A stretch of 64,000 bases of DNA from Oxalobacteraceae bacterium CAVE-383 (GCA_004134995.1 REGP01000001.1:682001-746000); one strand, 5' to 3'; shown: positions 38,475 through 48,684, numbered from the stretch's first letter. Notes: generated from the letters alone by a model not told the origin. Numbers and translations are program-made.

Positions 38475-39575
38475 ATCTGTATTCGCCTGCAGCAAGGCCA
38501 GCACGGCGGACTCTTCCGGCGTCAGCGCATGCGTGTCGTCGGCCGGTTTCCGCTTGGCCTTGCTCTGCCGCGCATTCAGCATGGCGCCGTCGAGGTAGCG
38601 GTCGATGACAGCCGGGTGCACATAGCATTTGCGGCAGATGGCCGGCGTGTTGCCCAGTTTTTTCGCCACATGTTCGATGGCCTGCACGATATTCTTCCTG
38701 GCCTGCGCGGCGGAATCGAATTGTTGGAATTCATGCAGCGCGGTGGCAGCCAGCATGGTTCCGGCCCAAGTGCGGAAATCCTTGGCGGTATAGTCCTCGC
38801 CGGTAAGGCTGCGCAGATAGTCGTTGACGTCGGCGGAACCGATCGCGTGCAGCACGCCGTCGCCGTCGACATACTGAAACAGATCCTGGCCCGGCAAATC
38901 GCGTATGCGCCGGATGATGCGCGCCATGCGCGGATCCTGTAGTTTGACGGCATGCATGACGCCGCTCTTGCCGCGAAAATGGAAATCCACCTCGCTGCCG
39001 TCTATGCGTACATGATGATTGCGCAAGGTCGTCAAGCCGAAAGAATTATTGGCGCGCGCATATTCGTCGTTGCCGACGCGCATCATTGTCACTTCAAGCA
39101 GGCGAATCACCGTTGCAAGCACTTTTTCGCGCGACAGGCCGGGCGATGCCAGCGCCTTGTCCACGGCGCGCCGGATGGCCGGCAGGGCCAGCCCGAAACT
39201 GATCATGCGATCGTATTTCGCTTCGTCGCGCACGCTGCGCCAATGCGGATGATAGCGATACTGCTTGCGGCCGCGCGCGTCGCGTCCGGTGACCTGAATG
39301 TGGCCGTTCGGCCAGCGGCAGATCCAGACGTCATTCCATGCGGGAGGAATGACCAGCGCCTTGATGCGGGCCAGCGTCGCCTTGTCGCGCACCGGCTTGC
39401 CGTCCGGCGCACGGTAGCGGAAGCCTTTTTGCGGATCGCCCGAACGGCGGTAGCCCGGCGCCGCATCGTTGACATACCGCAAGCCGTTTTGCCGGGCTGC
39501 CAGCACGGCGGCATCATTTGCCGTCTCGCTCACTGGTTCGGAAGCGGTATCCATTCGCTCGGCGCGCATTGTCAT
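38430..39575 (-). CDS. DNA topoisomerase IB (poxvirus-like)
   Basis: A 381-residue type IB topoisomerase that relaxes supercoils through a 3'-phosphotyrosine intermediate. Family catalytic residues are in place: R123 (KYDRM), K203 (FRGKSG), R268 (KDFRTW), H320 and the nucleophile Y327 (VHPAVIDRYLDG). The N-terminal domain contains TGRDARGRKQYRYHPHW. An ATG at residue 8 is an alternative start. The C-terminal tail after 335 is charged and not conserved, and overlaps livF by 45 bp. Such enzymes are accessory, non-essential topoisomerases in bacteria. Confidence 0.93.
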   Translation of the reverse strand: MTMRAERMDTASEPVSETANDAAVLAARQNGLRYVNDAAPGYRRSGDPQKGFRYRAPDGKPVRDKATLARIKALVIPPAWNDVWICRWPNGHIQVTGRDARGRKQYRYHPHWRSVRDEAKYDRMISFGLALPAIRRAVDKALASPGLSREKVLATVIRLLEVTMMRVGNDEYARANNSFGLTTLRNHHVRIDGSEVDFHFRGKSGVMHAVKLQDPRMARIIRRIRDLPGQDLFQYVDGDGVLHAIGSADVNDYLRSLTGEDYTAKDFRTWAGTMLAATALHEFQQFDSAAQARKNIVQAIEHVAKKLGNTPAICRKCYVHPAVIDRYLDGAMLNARQSKAKRKPADDTHALTPEESAVLALLQANTDLRRAEISCAHALVG

Positions 39576-39782
39576 CTGTTGGCTTTCCCCAGGCAGGGAA
39601 GGACTGATTCAGGGGGATTAAATTATCAGGGAAGCAATATGTTTTGAATGTCGGCGCAAAGGTTTTTAATCTGTGGGATTGCGCCTACCGTTGCCGTCCG
39701 TCTGGATTTAGCACCGATGGACGGGTATATTGACGTGTCGGGCCGGCAGGCATGCGGCGCCGCGCAATAACAAAAGAGAGTC

Positions 39783-41114
39783 ATGATGAGTCTAGCTACC
39801 GGTTTGTTCCTGATTCTATTGCTGGTTATCGGCAGCGCATTTTTTTCCTGCGCCGAAATTTCACTGGCCGCCTCGCGCAAGATCCGGCTCGACATACTGT
39901 CGAAGGAAGGCAACGGCGATGCATTGCGGGTGCTCAATCTGCAGGCGCAGCCGGGCAGTTTTTTTACTGTCGTGCAAATCGGCCTGAATGCAGTGGCGAT
40001 CCTTGGCGGCGTGATCGGCGAGCCGGCGCTGACGCCGCATATCGCCGCGCTGTTTTCGTATTTTTATCAAGGCCCTCTGCTGGGCAGCATCAGTTTTGCG
40101 GTTTCGTTCATGCTGGTCACCTCGGTGTTCATTCTGTTCGCCGATCTGATGCCGAAACGCCTGGCCATGGTCGCCCCAGAAAAAGTGGCGATCGCCATTG
40201 TGCGGCCGATGTTGTTCTTCGTTATCCTGTTCAAGCCGCTGGTATGGTTTTTCAACGGGCTGGCGAAATTGTTTTTTACCTTGTCCGGCTTGCCGCAGGT
40301 GCGGCTTGACGTCATCACCCCCAGTGAAATTCACGCGATGATGGATGCCGGCGCACAGGCCGGCGTGCTCAAGCACCAGGAACATCATTTGATCGAAAAT
40401 GTCTTCGAGCTGGAGTCGCGCTATGTGCCGTCGGCAATGACGCCGCGTGAAAGCATCGTCTATTTCCTGTTGACCGACGACGAACAGCAGCTGCGCCAGA
40501 AAATCATCGATCATCCGCATTCGCGTTTTCTCGTCTGCGACGGCAATATCGATGCCGTGCGCGGCTATATCGATACCAAGGATGTGCTCAAGCGCCTGTT
40601 GAAGGGCGAGCAGTTTTCATTGCAGGACAAGGGACTGATCCATGCATCCCTTGTGATACCCGACAGTCTCAACCTGTGGGAAGTGCTGGAGCGCATGAAA
40701 TCGATGGATGAAGATATTGCCATCGTCGTCAATGAATATGCCCTGGTGGTCGGCGTCATCAGCATTACCGACATTACCGGCGTGCTGATGGGCAATCTGC
40801 TCAACATATCGTCCGAAGAGCAGCAAATCGTCAAGCGCGACGCCGATTCCTGGCTGATGGACGGCCTGACGCCATTGGCCGAGGTAATGAATGCGCTTGG
40901 GATCGAGGATTATTCGAATCCGATGGGATTCGAGACGCTGGCGGGCTTCATCATGTACATGCTGCGCAAGATACCGAAAAAAACCGATTTCGCGCTGTTC
41001 GAAGGTTACAAGTTTGAAGTCGTCGACATTGAAGGGCATAAAATCAACCAGTTGCTGGTGACGCGGCATGCCGGCGACAGGCAGCCCAAAGACATTACGG
41101 TAAGCGCCAAATAA
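39783..41114 (+). CDS. CNNM/CorC-type membrane protein (YtfL/PaeA-like) with DUF21 and CBS domains
   Basis: A 443-residue inner-membrane protein. The N-terminal DUF21/CNNM region (about 1-190) has hydrophobic segments and GSAFFSCAEISLAASRK. A CBS pair spans about 205-340, and a C-terminal CorC/HlyC domain begins around SWLMDGLTPLAEVM. Length and arrangement match E. coli YtfL (PaeA), implicated in polyamine export, while other members affect Mg or Co transport; the substrate here is uncertain. The DUF4197 gene follows 30 bp later. Confidence 0.9.
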   Translation: MMSLATGLFLILLLVIGSAFFSCAEISLAASRKIRLDILSKEGNGDALRVLNLQAQPGSFFTVVQIGLNAVAILGGVIGEPALTPHIAALFSYFYQGPLLGSISFAVSFMLVTSVFILFADLMPKRLAMVAPEKVAIAIVRPMLFFVILFKPLVWFFNGLAKLFFTLSGLPQVRLDVITPSEIHAMMDAGAQAGVLKHQEHHLIENVFELESRYVPSAMTPRESIVYFLLTDDEQQLRQKIIDHPHSRFLVCDGNIDAVRGYIDTKDVLKRLLKGEQFSLQDKGLIHASLVIPDSLNLWEVLERMKSMDEDIAIVVNEYALVVGVISITDITGVLMGNLLNISSEEQQIVKRDADSWLMDGLTPLAEVMNALGIEDYSNPMGFETLAGFIMYMLRKIPKKTDFALFEGYKFEVVDIEGHKINQLLVTRHAGDRQPKDITVSAK

Positions 41115-41144
41115 ATTTCCCCGCGTTCATTGATAGGAGTTCGT

Positions 41145-41846
41145 ATGCGTTTTCTTGGACAATCCGTACTTGCCGCTTCTCTTGCGCTGGTTTTTACCGC
41201 CGCCACTGCGATCTCGCTGAACGATTTGAGCAACAAGGACGCCACCAGCGGCGTCAAGGCCGCGCTGGAAAAGGGCGCTGACGTCGCCGTTTCCAAGCTC
41301 GGCGTCGAAAATGGCTTCTTGAATAACGACAAGGTCAAGATCTCGTTGCCGGGGCCGCTTGAGAAGGCCATGCCTTTATTGCGCATGACGGGCCAGGGAC
41401 AGAAGGCGGACGATCTGGTGGTGTCGATGAACCATGCGGCCGAATCCGCCGTGGCGCTGGCCAAGCCGATGCTGCTGAACGCGGTGAAATCGATGTCGGT
41501 CAGCGACGCCAAAAACATCCTGACCGGCGGCGATACTTCCGTGACCGATTTCTTCCGTGAAAAAACCAGCCGGCCCCTGACCGGGCAATTCCTGCCGGTC
41601 GTCAAGAAAATCACCGATCGCAACGGCCTGTCCGGACAATACAATGCCGTGGTAGGGCAGGTCGCCAAAAGCGGCCTGGCTTCCAGCCTGACCTCCGGCC
41701 CGCAGTCGACGGTGGAAGGCTATGTCACGCAACGCGCGCTGGATGGCCTGTACACCATGATCGGCGAAGAAGAGAAAGCAATCAGAGCCGATCCGGTAGG
41801 TACCGGCAGCGCATTGCTGGGCAAGGTATTCGGCGCGGTGAAGTAA
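41145..41846 (+). CDS. DUF4197 domain-containing periplasmic protein
   Basis: A 233-residue protein with a signal peptide (LAASLALVFTAATAISL), then a helical DUF4197 domain with typical ALEKGADVAVSKLGVENGFL, AVKSMSVSDAKNILTGGDTS and TVEGYVTQRALDGLYTMIGEE segments. The function is unknown for the family. AGGAG precedes the ATG. It lies 30 bp behind the CorC-type gene and is convergent with ftrD. Confidence 0.9.
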   Translation: MRFLGQSVLAASLALVFTAATAISLNDLSNKDATSGVKAALEKGADVAVSKLGVENGFLNNDKVKISLPGPLEKAMPLLRMTGQGQKADDLVVSMNHAAESAVALAKPMLLNAVKSMSVSDAKNILTGGDTSVTDFFREKTSRPLTGQFLPVVKKITDRNGLSGQYNAVVGQVAKSGLASSLTSGPQSTVEGYVTQRALDGLYTMIGEEEKAIRADPVGTGSALLGKVFGAVK

Positions 41847-41862
41847 GAGCTTACTCGAACGC

Positions 41863-43278
41863 TTACCAGATCCAGAACATGAGGAGCCAGGCATAGCCGA
41901 TCAGCGCCAGGGAAACCAGTACCGGCGCCATCGTCAATACACGGCGGCCGATGGCGTCGGTATGGCGTCCGGTAATGTTCCATGCCAGCCAGATGCTCCA
42001 CAGCATCGAACCGATCAGCATGAATGCGCGCACGTCATTGGCCCAGAATACCGGCCAGCGTTCGCCGCGCAGCAGCGAAATCGTGGTCGCCGACAAGCCC
42101 AGGAAAACGCCGCATCCGGCCACCGGAATGATCGACTGCACCAGGTGGTTGAAGCGCCCGGTCTGCCACGCGCCGAGTATGCGCGCGGCAAGCGCGAACA
42201 GCAACGTCAGCGCGGTGCCGAGCACCAGGCCGGTGACCAGGATATAGGTCACCACCAGCGTACCGTCCAGCCAGCTGAATACATCGCTTTGCGCAGGATA
42301 ATTGGTGAAGATGAACCACGGCGCATTGGTTTCGAACGGCCACATGATGTCGCGGTCGATCAGCCAGGTCGCCAGCGCCTGTTTGATCGTCACGAACCAT
42401 GGGCTTGCGCTCCAGTGGAAGGCGCCGATCGCGATGCCGAGCAGGCCATACAGCGTCAATGCGCTTTCCCATAAATTGTTGTTGGTTTTGCCGAGCTGGA
42501 CGATTTCCTGCTTGGGCGGACGCCAGTTCAGGGAAATCGCATTGCGGTGGCCGCTGCAGCGCCCGCACATATGGCAGTCGGAAGCGCCTTTCATTTTGCG
42601 CAGCGGCACCAGCGGCGCGCAATTGATCGGAATGACCTTGGTGTGATACGAAGCGCGCCAGGCGTCTTCATTGACCTTGTAATGTACCGGCGCCAGTTTG
42701 GCCAGCAGGCCGAATACGCCATTGACCGGGCACATGTATTTGCACCATACGCGTTTTTCGCGGCCGTACAGCAGGCCGATGACGATGGCGCCTACAGTGG
42801 AGCCGCCCAGCACCAGCATGACCGCCTTCGGGTACTGGTAGACGCTGATCATCTGGCCGTAAATGGTGGTGATGGCGAAGGCCACGAACGGCCAGCCGCC
42901 CCAGCGCAGCCAGTGCGGTATGGCCCGATTGATGCCGTATTTGCTGGCGAATTCGGTCAGCGCGCCTTCGGGGCACAGCACGCCGCACCAGACCCGTCCC
43001 ATCGCGACCATGCTCAGCAGCACGAACGGCCACCAGATGCCCCAGAAGGCGAACTGGGCGGCCAGCGTCATGTTGGTCCAGAGATGCGCGGTTTCATCCG
43101 GCAGCGGCATCATCACCGGCACGATCAGCAGCACGCCATATGCCAGCACGATGCACCACTGCAGATTGCGGATCCAGCCGGCGTTGCGCCGCATCCAGTC
43201 GCCGGCGCGCGCCAACAGCGTCGGCCGGGGCGCCGGCGCGTTGGACATCAAGGCGGTGGGCGAAGCAGGATTCATCAT
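41863..43278 (-). CDS. ftrD: Membrane 4Fe-4S ferredoxin of the ferrous iron uptake system, FtrD
   Basis: A 471-residue NapH-like polytopic protein. Cysteine clusters include VWCGVLCPEGALTEF, CKYMCPVNGVFG and CHMCGRCSGH, consistent with two [4Fe-4S] sites on the cytoplasmic side. In the FtrABCD systems of Bordetella and Brucella it is thought to complete an electron path for FtrA/FtrB/FtrC-mediated iron uptake. The ATG at 43278 overlaps the ftrC stop (ATGA), which decides the start against an upstream ATG at 43362. It is the last gene of the operon. Confidence 0.9.
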   Translation of the reverse strand: MMNPASPTALMSNAPAPRPTLLARAGDWMRRNAGWIRNLQWCIVLAYGVLLIVPVMMPLPDETAHLWTNMTLAAQFAFWGIWWPFVLLSMVAMGRVWCGVLCPEGALTEFASKYGINRAIPHWLRWGGWPFVAFAITTIYGQMISVYQYPKAVMLVLGGSTVGAIVIGLLYGREKRVWCKYMCPVNGVFGLLAKLAPVHYKVNEDAWRASYHTKVIPINCAPLVPLRKMKGASDCHMCGRCSGHRNAISLNWRPPKQEIVQLGKTNNNLWESALTLYGLLGIAIGAFHWSASPWFVTIKQALATWLIDRDIMWPFETNAPWFIFTNYPAQSDVFSWLDGTLVVTYILVTGLVLGTALTLLFALAARILGAWQTGRFNHLVQSIIPVAGCGVFLGLSATTISLLRGERWPVFWANDVRAFMLIGSMLWSIWLAWNITGRHTDAIGRRVLTMAPVLVSLALIGYAWLLMFWIW

Positions 43279-44165
43279 GATGCGGTGGATTTGGCCTGGT
43301 GGTTTTGCACGGGCGGGCGCTTCGCGCGCGGGCGGCGCAATACCATTGAGATAATCACCCAATATGCCGCATAAATAATGACGCTCATGAGCAGCGGCTG
43401 GGCGCGGTAGCCGGTCAGCATCGCAACCAGGCTGCCGACGGTAGAGGTATCGTCCAGCAGCCAGGCGCTGTTCCAGACCGGGGTCATCAGCGTGGTCATG
43501 AAATCGGATGCGGCCAGCCAGTCGACATTTTCCACCAGCAGGTCGACCAGCTTTTCCAGGCCGGTCAGCAGCAAGCCGGCGGCCAGGAACAGCAGGATGA
43601 ATTCAGTGACCTGGAAAAAACGCCGCCATGAGAATATCTTGCCGCCCAGCTGCAGTGCATAGAAAGTCAGGAATGCCAGGGCCAGGCCCAGCGCGGCCGC
43701 CAGCATCAGCATGGCGGTGCTTTCGTTTTGCTGTCCGAGGCCGATGCCGTACAGAAATACGGCGGTTTCGCTGCCTTCGCGCGCGATTGCCAGCGCGGTC
43801 AGGAGGAACACGCCCCACCAGCTGCCGGTGGCGACATTGCTTTCCAGCGAACTGATCAGATCGGATTTCAGGGTGCGGCCGTGTTTGCGCATCCAGAGCA
43901 CCATTTGCACGATCAGGATCGCGGCGATCAATACCATCGCAATCTGAAAATATGTCTGGGCATTGCCCGCAAGGATTTCGCTGAAGCCGACCAGCGCCGC
44001 GCCCAGCGCGAACGCCAGCAGGATGCCGGCAGCGACGCCGCCCCAGAGGTAAGGCAGGCCGGTGCGCGCCGCGGCGCCGCCGTTCTTCAGCCATGTATAA
44101 AGAATGCCGACCACCAGCAGCGCTTCCACGCTTTCACGCCAGACGATAAATAAAACCTGTCCCAT
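43275..44165 (-). CDS. ftrC: FTR1-family iron permease FtrC
   Basis: A 296-residue inner-membrane permease with about seven hydrophobic segments and two REXXE iron-binding motifs, RESVE (10-14) and REGSE (129-133), the hallmark of Ftr1/EfeU permeases. It takes up iron after oxidation by the periplasmic FtrA/FtrB pair. It lies between ftrB (38 bp upstream) and ftrD (4-bp overlap). Confidence 0.94.
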   Translation of the reverse strand: MGQVLFIVWRESVEALLVVGILYTWLKNGGAAARTGLPYLWGGVAAGILLAFALGAALVGFSEILAGNAQTYFQIAMVLIAAILIVQMVLWMRKHGRTLKSDLISSLESNVATGSWWGVFLLTALAIAREGSETAVFLYGIGLGQQNESTAMLMLAAALGLALAFLTFYALQLGGKIFSWRRFFQVTEFILLFLAAGLLLTGLEKLVDLLVENVDWLAASDFMTTLMTPVWNSAWLLDDTSTVGSLVAMLTGYRAQPLLMSVIIYAAYWVIISMVLRRPRAKRPPVQNHQAKSTAS

Positions 44166-44203
44166 TTCAACTCCACAAATAACGATTGCGCGGTAAAACA
44201 GCC

Positions 44204-44542
44204 TTACTTGGCGACGATCACGCCCTGCGCAGTAGCCATATGAAAATCGTCGAAGAACTTGTATTCGCCGGGCTGCATCGGCGCGATCACCACAAAGGAA
44301 GAAGCGCCCGGAGCCAGCACCTTTTCCTTGCGCAACTGAATGCTTTCGAATTCAACCGGCGAGGTGCCGGTATTGTGAATTTCGATCTTGATTTTCTGGC
44401 CGGCCGGCACCTCGATGCGCGTCGGCTTCACCGTGCCATCCTTCATCTCAAGCTGAAAAGTGAGCAGCTCGGCCGCATGCAGCGATAGGCTCATCGCCAT
44501 CAGCATGCAGCCGGTCCATAATTGTTTTTTGCATGAAATCAT
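44204..44542 (-). CDS. ftrB: Cupredoxin-like periplasmic protein FtrB
   Basis: A 112-residue small protein with a signal peptide (WTGCMLMAMSLSLHAAEL) and a cupredoxin fold (RIEVPAGQKIKIEIHNTGTSPVEFES, then APMQPGEYKFFDDFHMATA). It probably binds copper and promotes ferrous oxidation in the FtrABCD pathway. GGAG six bases upstream supports the MISCKKQ start rather than the upstream ATG. It follows ftrA by 54 bp. Confidence 0.9.
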   Translation of the reverse strand: MISCKKQLWTGCMLMAMSLSLHAAELLTFQLEMKDGTVKPTRIEVPAGQKIKIEIHNTGTSPVEFESIQLRKEKVLAPGASSFVVIAPMQPGEYKFFDDFHMATAQGVIVAK

Positions 44543-44596
44543 GCGGCACTCCGAAAGTTGACGCAAACAGCCAAAACGGTCAGGCGGCGAACAGAA

Positions 44597-45157
44597 TCAA
44601 TAGCCGCCTTTTTTACCGATGCCGGCGTAGGTGAAGTCATAAGTCACGATGAATGGCTTCCACCATGCCCCGACGCCGGTTTCCTTGTCGGTATGGCGGC
44701 CGAAATGGGCGTGGGGATTCGCCGATGGCGGGGAAATCGTCATTTTCAATGTGTATTTGCCGGGACCCTCCAGTTTCACATTGTCGCCGTAATGCGGACC
44801 GTCGCTGGCCACCATCGGCATCATCTCGCCGCTGATGACGTTGGCGGAGCCAGCCTTGCGCAATTCGAATTTGATGACCAGATCCGGCATCCAGTCGCCT
44901 TCGGCGAAACCGTTCGGATTTTTGGCGATGGCGTGAATGTCGGCTTCCAGATGAATATCGGATTCGGCCGCCTTGCGCATCATGCCTTCCGGTTCCATGG
45001 TGATCGGCTGAAGATAAACGGCGGCGACTTCCAGGCCGGTGCCGGGCGGCATTTGCGGCTTGCCGATCGGATATTCGGCGGCTTGGGCAGCGCCGACCGA
45101 GGCAAATGCGGCGAAGGAGAAGGCTGTCGCCATGGCGACGGATTTTAGGCTGATCAC
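44597..45157 (-). CDS. ftrA: P19-like periplasmic iron-binding protein FtrA
   Basis: A 186-residue member of the P19/Tpd family of periplasmic iron/copper proteins. It has a signal peptide (AMATAFSFAAFASVGAAQA), then EYPIGKPQMPPGTGLEVAAVYLQ, HLEADIHA, and the late metal-binding stretch NPHAHFGRHTD. A GTG start is chosen: GGAG lies 9 bp before it. It is the first gene of ftrABCD, with a Fur-box-like sequence just upstream, so iron-repressed expression is expected. Confidence 0.9.
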   Translation of the reverse strand: MISLKSVAMATAFSFAAFASVGAAQAAEYPIGKPQMPPGTGLEVAAVYLQPITMEPEGMMRKAAESDIHLEADIHAIAKNPNGFAEGDWMPDLVIKFELRKAGSANVISGEMMPMVASDGPHYGDNVKLEGPGKYTLKMTISPPSANPHAHFGRHTDKETGVGAWWKPFIVTYDFTYAGIGKKGGY

Positions 45158-45174
45158 TGAAACGAACTCCAAAT

Positions 45175-45193
45175 GATAATGATTGTTATTAAT
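45175..45193 (-). promoter_or_regulatory. Fur-box-like operator upstream of ftrABCD
   Basis: GATAATGATTGTTATTAAT matches the 19-bp Fur consensus at 14 positions, including the first nine. It lies 17 bp upstream of the ftrA start and predicts iron-dependent repression of the operon. Confidence 0.7.
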
Positions 45194-45243
45194 TATAATT
45201 CATTCTTGTTCGTTCGTGATGATTAAGTGATGTGACATGCAAT

Positions 45244-45272
45244 AAAAAAGCCCGGCAAATGCCGGGCTTTTT
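45244..45272. terminator. Bidirectional rho-independent terminator
   Basis: An 8-bp GC stem GCCCGGCA / TGCCGGGC (45250-45257 and 45260-45267) with A-run and T-run flanks. It lies downstream of rhlE and upstream of the ftr operon on the minus strand. Confidence 0.88.
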
Positions 45273-45308
45273 CTACAGCTTGATTTACGGCCGGAAATAG
45301 TTTCCGGT

Positions 45309-46649
45309 TTAGCGTCCGCGGCCGCCGGAGCGTCTCGGCGCCGATGGGCGGCCGGCCGGCCCGCCGCCGAAGGTCTTTGCCGGTCCTGCGCTGGTGCGTG
45401 GCGCGGCGCCTCTCGATTGGCCTTGACCCTGGCCGCCGCGGCCTTGCTGATTGCGTCCGCCGCCTCCGCCGCCGCTGCGCAACTGGATCGGCTGCGGACG
45501 GGCGTTCGGATCGGGCTCGAAGCCTGCGACGACTTCACGGGGCAATTCGCGCTTGATCAGCTTTTCGATATCTTTCAGCATATCCTTTTCGTCCACGCAT
45601 ACCAGCGAAACCGCCTCGCCGGTGGCGCCGGCGCGGCCGGTGCGGCCGATCCGGTGGACGTAATCTTCCGGCACGTTCGGCAGATCGTAATTGACCACAT
45701 GCGGCAACTGGTCAATGTCGATGCCGCGCGCCGCGATATCGGTGGCGACCAGCACCTGCAAGCTGCCATCCTTGAATTCCGAGAGAGCGCGGGTGCGCGC
45801 CGACTGGCTTTTGTTGCCGTGGATAGCCATGCCGCTGATGCCGTCTTTTTCCAGTTGCTCGACCAGTTTGTTGGCGCCGTGCTTGGTGCGCGTGAATACC
45901 AGCACCTGCGACCAGTTATTGGACTTGATCAGATGCGCAAGCAGAGGGTGTTTCTTGTCGCGGTCCACCGGATGGATTTTCTGGGCGATGACTTCAACGG
46001 TCGAATTGCGGCGCGCGACTTCGATCATGGCCGGCGCATTCAGCAGGCTGTCGGCAAGCGCCTTGATATCGTCCGAGAAAGTCGCGGAAAACAACAGGTT
46101 CTGGCGCTTCTTCGGCAGCGCCGCCAGAACCTTTTTGATGTCGCGGATAAAGCCCATGTCCAGCATGCGGTCGGCTTCATCCAGGATCAGGATTTCGACA
46201 TGGCGCAGGTCGACCGTGCCTTGCTGCATGTGATCGAGCAGGCGGCCGGGCGTCGCCACCAGCGTGTCGATGCCGTTTTTCAGTAATTTGATTTGGGGAT
46301 TGATGCCGACGCCGCCAAAAATGACGGTGGAGGTCAGCTTCAGGTATTTGCCGTAGATCCGGACGCTTTCTTCGACTTGCGCCGCGAGTTCGCGGGTCGG
46401 CGTCAGGATCAGCGCGCGGATCGGGGTATGGCCGTTGATTTTGGCGGGCGCGGCGGCGGACAGGCGCTGCAGCAGCGGCAGGGTGAAGCCGGCGGTTTTG
46501 CCGGTGCCGGTCTGTGCGCCGGCCAGCAGGTCGCCGCCGGCCAGCACGGCCGGAATGGCCTGTGCCTGAATGGGGGTGGGCGAGGTATAGCCTTGTTCGG
46601 TAACGGCGCGAACGATTTCATCGGACAGGCCGAGAGCGGAAAATGACAT
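45309..46649 (-). CDS. rhlE: DEAD-box ATP-dependent RNA helicase RhlE
   Basis: A 446-residue DEAD-box helicase. Motifs seen are the Q motif ([16 protein letters not shown]), Walker [18 protein letters not shown] as [16 protein letters not shown], and motif [14 protein letters not shown]-terminal RG/GQ-rich tail (about 390-446) is typical of RhlE and binds RNA. It acts in ribosome assembly and RNA turnover. The terminator at 45244 closes the gene. Confidence 0.93.
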   Translation of the reverse strand: MSFSALGLSDEIVRAVTEQGYTSPTPIQAQAIPAVLAGGDLLAGAQTGTGKTAGFTLPLLQRLSAAAPAKINGHTPIRALILTPTRELAAQVEESVRIYGKYLKLTSTVIFGGVGINPQIKLLKNGIDTLVATPGRLLDHMQQGTVDLRHVEILILDEADRMLDMGFIRDIKKVLAALPKKRQNLLFSATFSDDIKALADSLLNAPAMIEVARRNSTVEVIAQKIHPVDRDKKHPLLAHLIKSNNWSQVLVFTRTKHGANKLVEQLEKDGISGMAIHGNKSQSARTRALSEFKDGSLQVLVATDIAARGIDIDQLPHVVNYDLPNVPEDYVHRIGRTGRAGATGEAVSLVCVDEKDMLKDIEKLIKRELPREVVAGFEPDPNARPQPIQLRSGGGGGGRNQQGRGGQGQGQSRGAAPRTSAGPAKTFGGGPAGRPSAPRRSGGRGR

Positions 46650-46831
46650 GAAAACTCAATACAGAATATCGGCCTGTCGCGGAAAGGGCGCCAGTCGCAG
46701 GCAAACGGGGTTTGGGAGGTCGGAAGACAGCGGCATTTGACTGGTGATATTGCCGCACGGGCGAAGTATAGCAGCGCCTGATGCATTGCGGAAAAATTCC
46801 GCAGGGCTGGCCGCAAGTGACAAATTGCAGC

Positions 46832-47593
46832 TCAGGCGCCGCGCTCCTGCCCGGCCAGGAACGGCAGTATGTGCGGCAATACGAGATCGCTGCGCATCAT
46901 GCCCTCGAAATGCCCGATGCCGGGCAGCGATGCGAAACGCCCGGACGGCAATGCCTTGGCGCAGCGTTCGACCGCCGCGTGACGGGCATCCGCGTCGCCG
47001 CAGTAGAGCAGGCAGGGCAAGGCAATCGCGGGCAGCACATGTTCCATCGAGGGCCGTTTGCGCTTGGCCGCGGCGCTGAGCGCCCACAGGTCGTTGTTCA
47101 GCACATTGGCCTTGACTTCATCCGTCAGGCGCTCGTTGAGCGCGGTCTCCAGCGCGGTGATGAAAGCGGCGGGATTGCTGCCGTCGACGCCGGCAAATGT
47201 TTCCCAGCTGTGATCCTCATAGGGATGCGCTGCGCCGATGATGAGCGAACGCAGCCGCTGCTGGGCGCGTCGCGCAAGACCATAGGCGACCAGGCCGCCC
47301 ATTGAATAACCGAGAAAATGGGTGCGCTCGATCCGCAGTTCGTCCAATATCGCCAAGACATCGTCGATGCGCTCGCTCATCGAATAGGCGCGCGGATCGT
47401 GCGGCTTGCCGCTCAGGCCATGGCCGCGCGCATCCGGCATGATCAGCTGATAATGGTCTTTAAGCTGTTGGACAAAGCCGAAATAGCGCCATGCCGACCA
47501 ACTGCCGCCAAAGCCGTGATGCAGTACCAAGGGCGGTCCTTCGCCGGTAACCTGGTAATGCAAACGAACACCGTCGCGTATCAGAAAGGCCAT
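46832..47593 (-). CDS. Alpha/beta hydrolase fold protein
   Basis: A 253-residue hydrolase with the oxyanion region HHGFGGSWSAW, the nucleophile elbow GYSMGG, a likely acid in CGDADARH, and the histidine in PGIGHFEGMM. The substrate is unknown; the fold covers esterases, lactonases and dehalogenases. It lies 47 bp downstream of suhB on the same strand, so cotranscription is possible. Confidence 0.87.
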   Translation of the reverse strand: MAFLIRDGVRLHYQVTGEGPPLVLHHGFGGSWSAWRYFGFVQQLKDHYQLIMPDARGHGLSGKPHDPRAYSMSERIDDVLAILDELRIERTHFLGYSMGGLVAYGLARRAQQRLRSLIIGAAHPYEDHSWETFAGVDGSNPAAFITALETALNERLTDEVKANVLNNDLWALSAAAKRKRPSMEHVLPAIALPCLLYCGDADARHAAVERCAKALPSGRFASLPGIGHFEGMMRSDLVLPHILPFLAGQERGA

Positions 47594-47640
47594 GGCAGTA
47601 AAACCTGGGCAGTAATGCTAATTGACGAAAGCGCGACGGC

Positions 47641-48486
47641 TTATTTTGCCGTGGGCGCGCCGGCGAACGGTTCCAGCAGGGCCAGGGTCTGCGCAAAAAT
47701 CTTCGGGCTGCCGGCAATGACTTCGCCCTTGTGCAGATAATCGCTTTCGCCGTTGAAATTGCCGATCAGGCCGCCGGCTTCGCTGACCAGCAATGCGCCG
47801 GCCGCGATGTCCCACGGCTTCAGGCCCTTTTCAAAGAAGCCGTCGAGGCGGCCGGCCGCGACATAGGCCAGATCCAGCGCGGCCGCGCCCGGGCGGCGCA
47901 GGCCGGCGCAGCGGGTGGTCATGATGCGGAACATGTCGATGTATTGTTCCAGCGCCGCGGTATCCTGGCTTTCCGGCGCTGCCGCGGCGCGGAACGGGAA
48001 GCCGGTGCCGATCAGCGCGTCGGCGATCCTGTCGCGCTTGCCGACCCGGATGCGTTTTTCGTTCAGATAGGCGCCCGCGCCCTTGGTGGCGGTGAACAGA
48101 TCGTTGCGGGTGGGATCGTAGACCACGGCCTGGGTGATCTGGCCGCGCTGCTGCAGGGCGATGGAAACGCAATATTGCGGGAAGCCGTGGATGAAGTTGG
48201 TGGTGCCGTCGAGCGGATCGATGATCCAGACGTTTTCGTTTTCGTTGTTGTTCTTGTCGTGCAGATTGGCGGAAGCGCCGGATTCTTCGGCCAGGATCGC
48301 GTGCGTCGGATAGGCGCTCAGCAGTACTTCGATGATGGCCTGTTCCGCGGCGCGGTCGACCTCGGTCACGAAATCGTTATGCTGTTTTTTTTCAATTTTG
48401 AGCAGATCCAGATCGAACGAGCCGCGATTGATGACGGTGGCGCCGCGGCGCGCGGCTTTGATCGCCGTATTGAGCATTGGATGCAT
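47641..48486 (-). CDS. suhB: Inositol-1-monophosphatase SuhB
   Basis: A 281-residue Mg-dependent phosphatase. Family motifs are the first metal site EESG, the [12 protein letters not shown] signature and the second metal site [17 protein letters not shown]. Besides hydrolysing inositol phosphates, E. coli SuhB is a Nus-factor cofactor in rRNA transcription. The [20 protein letters not shown] start matches known SuhB; longer frames add junk. It is divergent from trmJ, an arrangement common in proteobacteria. Confidence 0.94.
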   Translation of the reverse strand: MHPMLNTAIKAARRGATVINRGSFDLDLLKIEKKQHNDFVTEVDRAAEQAIIEVLLSAYPTHAILAEESGASANLHDKNNNENENVWIIDPLDGTTNFIHGFPQYCVSIALQQRGQITQAVVYDPTRNDLFTATKGAGAYLNEKRIRVGKRDRIADALIGTGFPFRAAAAPESQDTAALEQYIDMFRIMTTRCAGLRRPGAAALDLAYVAAGRLDGFFEKGLKPWDIAAGALLVSEAGGLIGNFNGESDYLHKGEVIAGSPKIFAQTLALLEPFAGAPTAK

Positions 48487-48684
48487 GATTATTTTATTCC
48501 GAACGGTTCCGTTAAAATGGCGCCTGCGCCGTCCACCTGCCGCGCCGGCCGGGCCGGGGCGTGATCGACAGAACAATTGCCAAAGATGAATTAATGAGCG
48601 AGCGGTCGTCGGGGCTACCTAGTACAAGATAATGCTGATCAAGCCTGAACAGCTTCCACCAACCGCGTAATGCCGCTATTTTAA

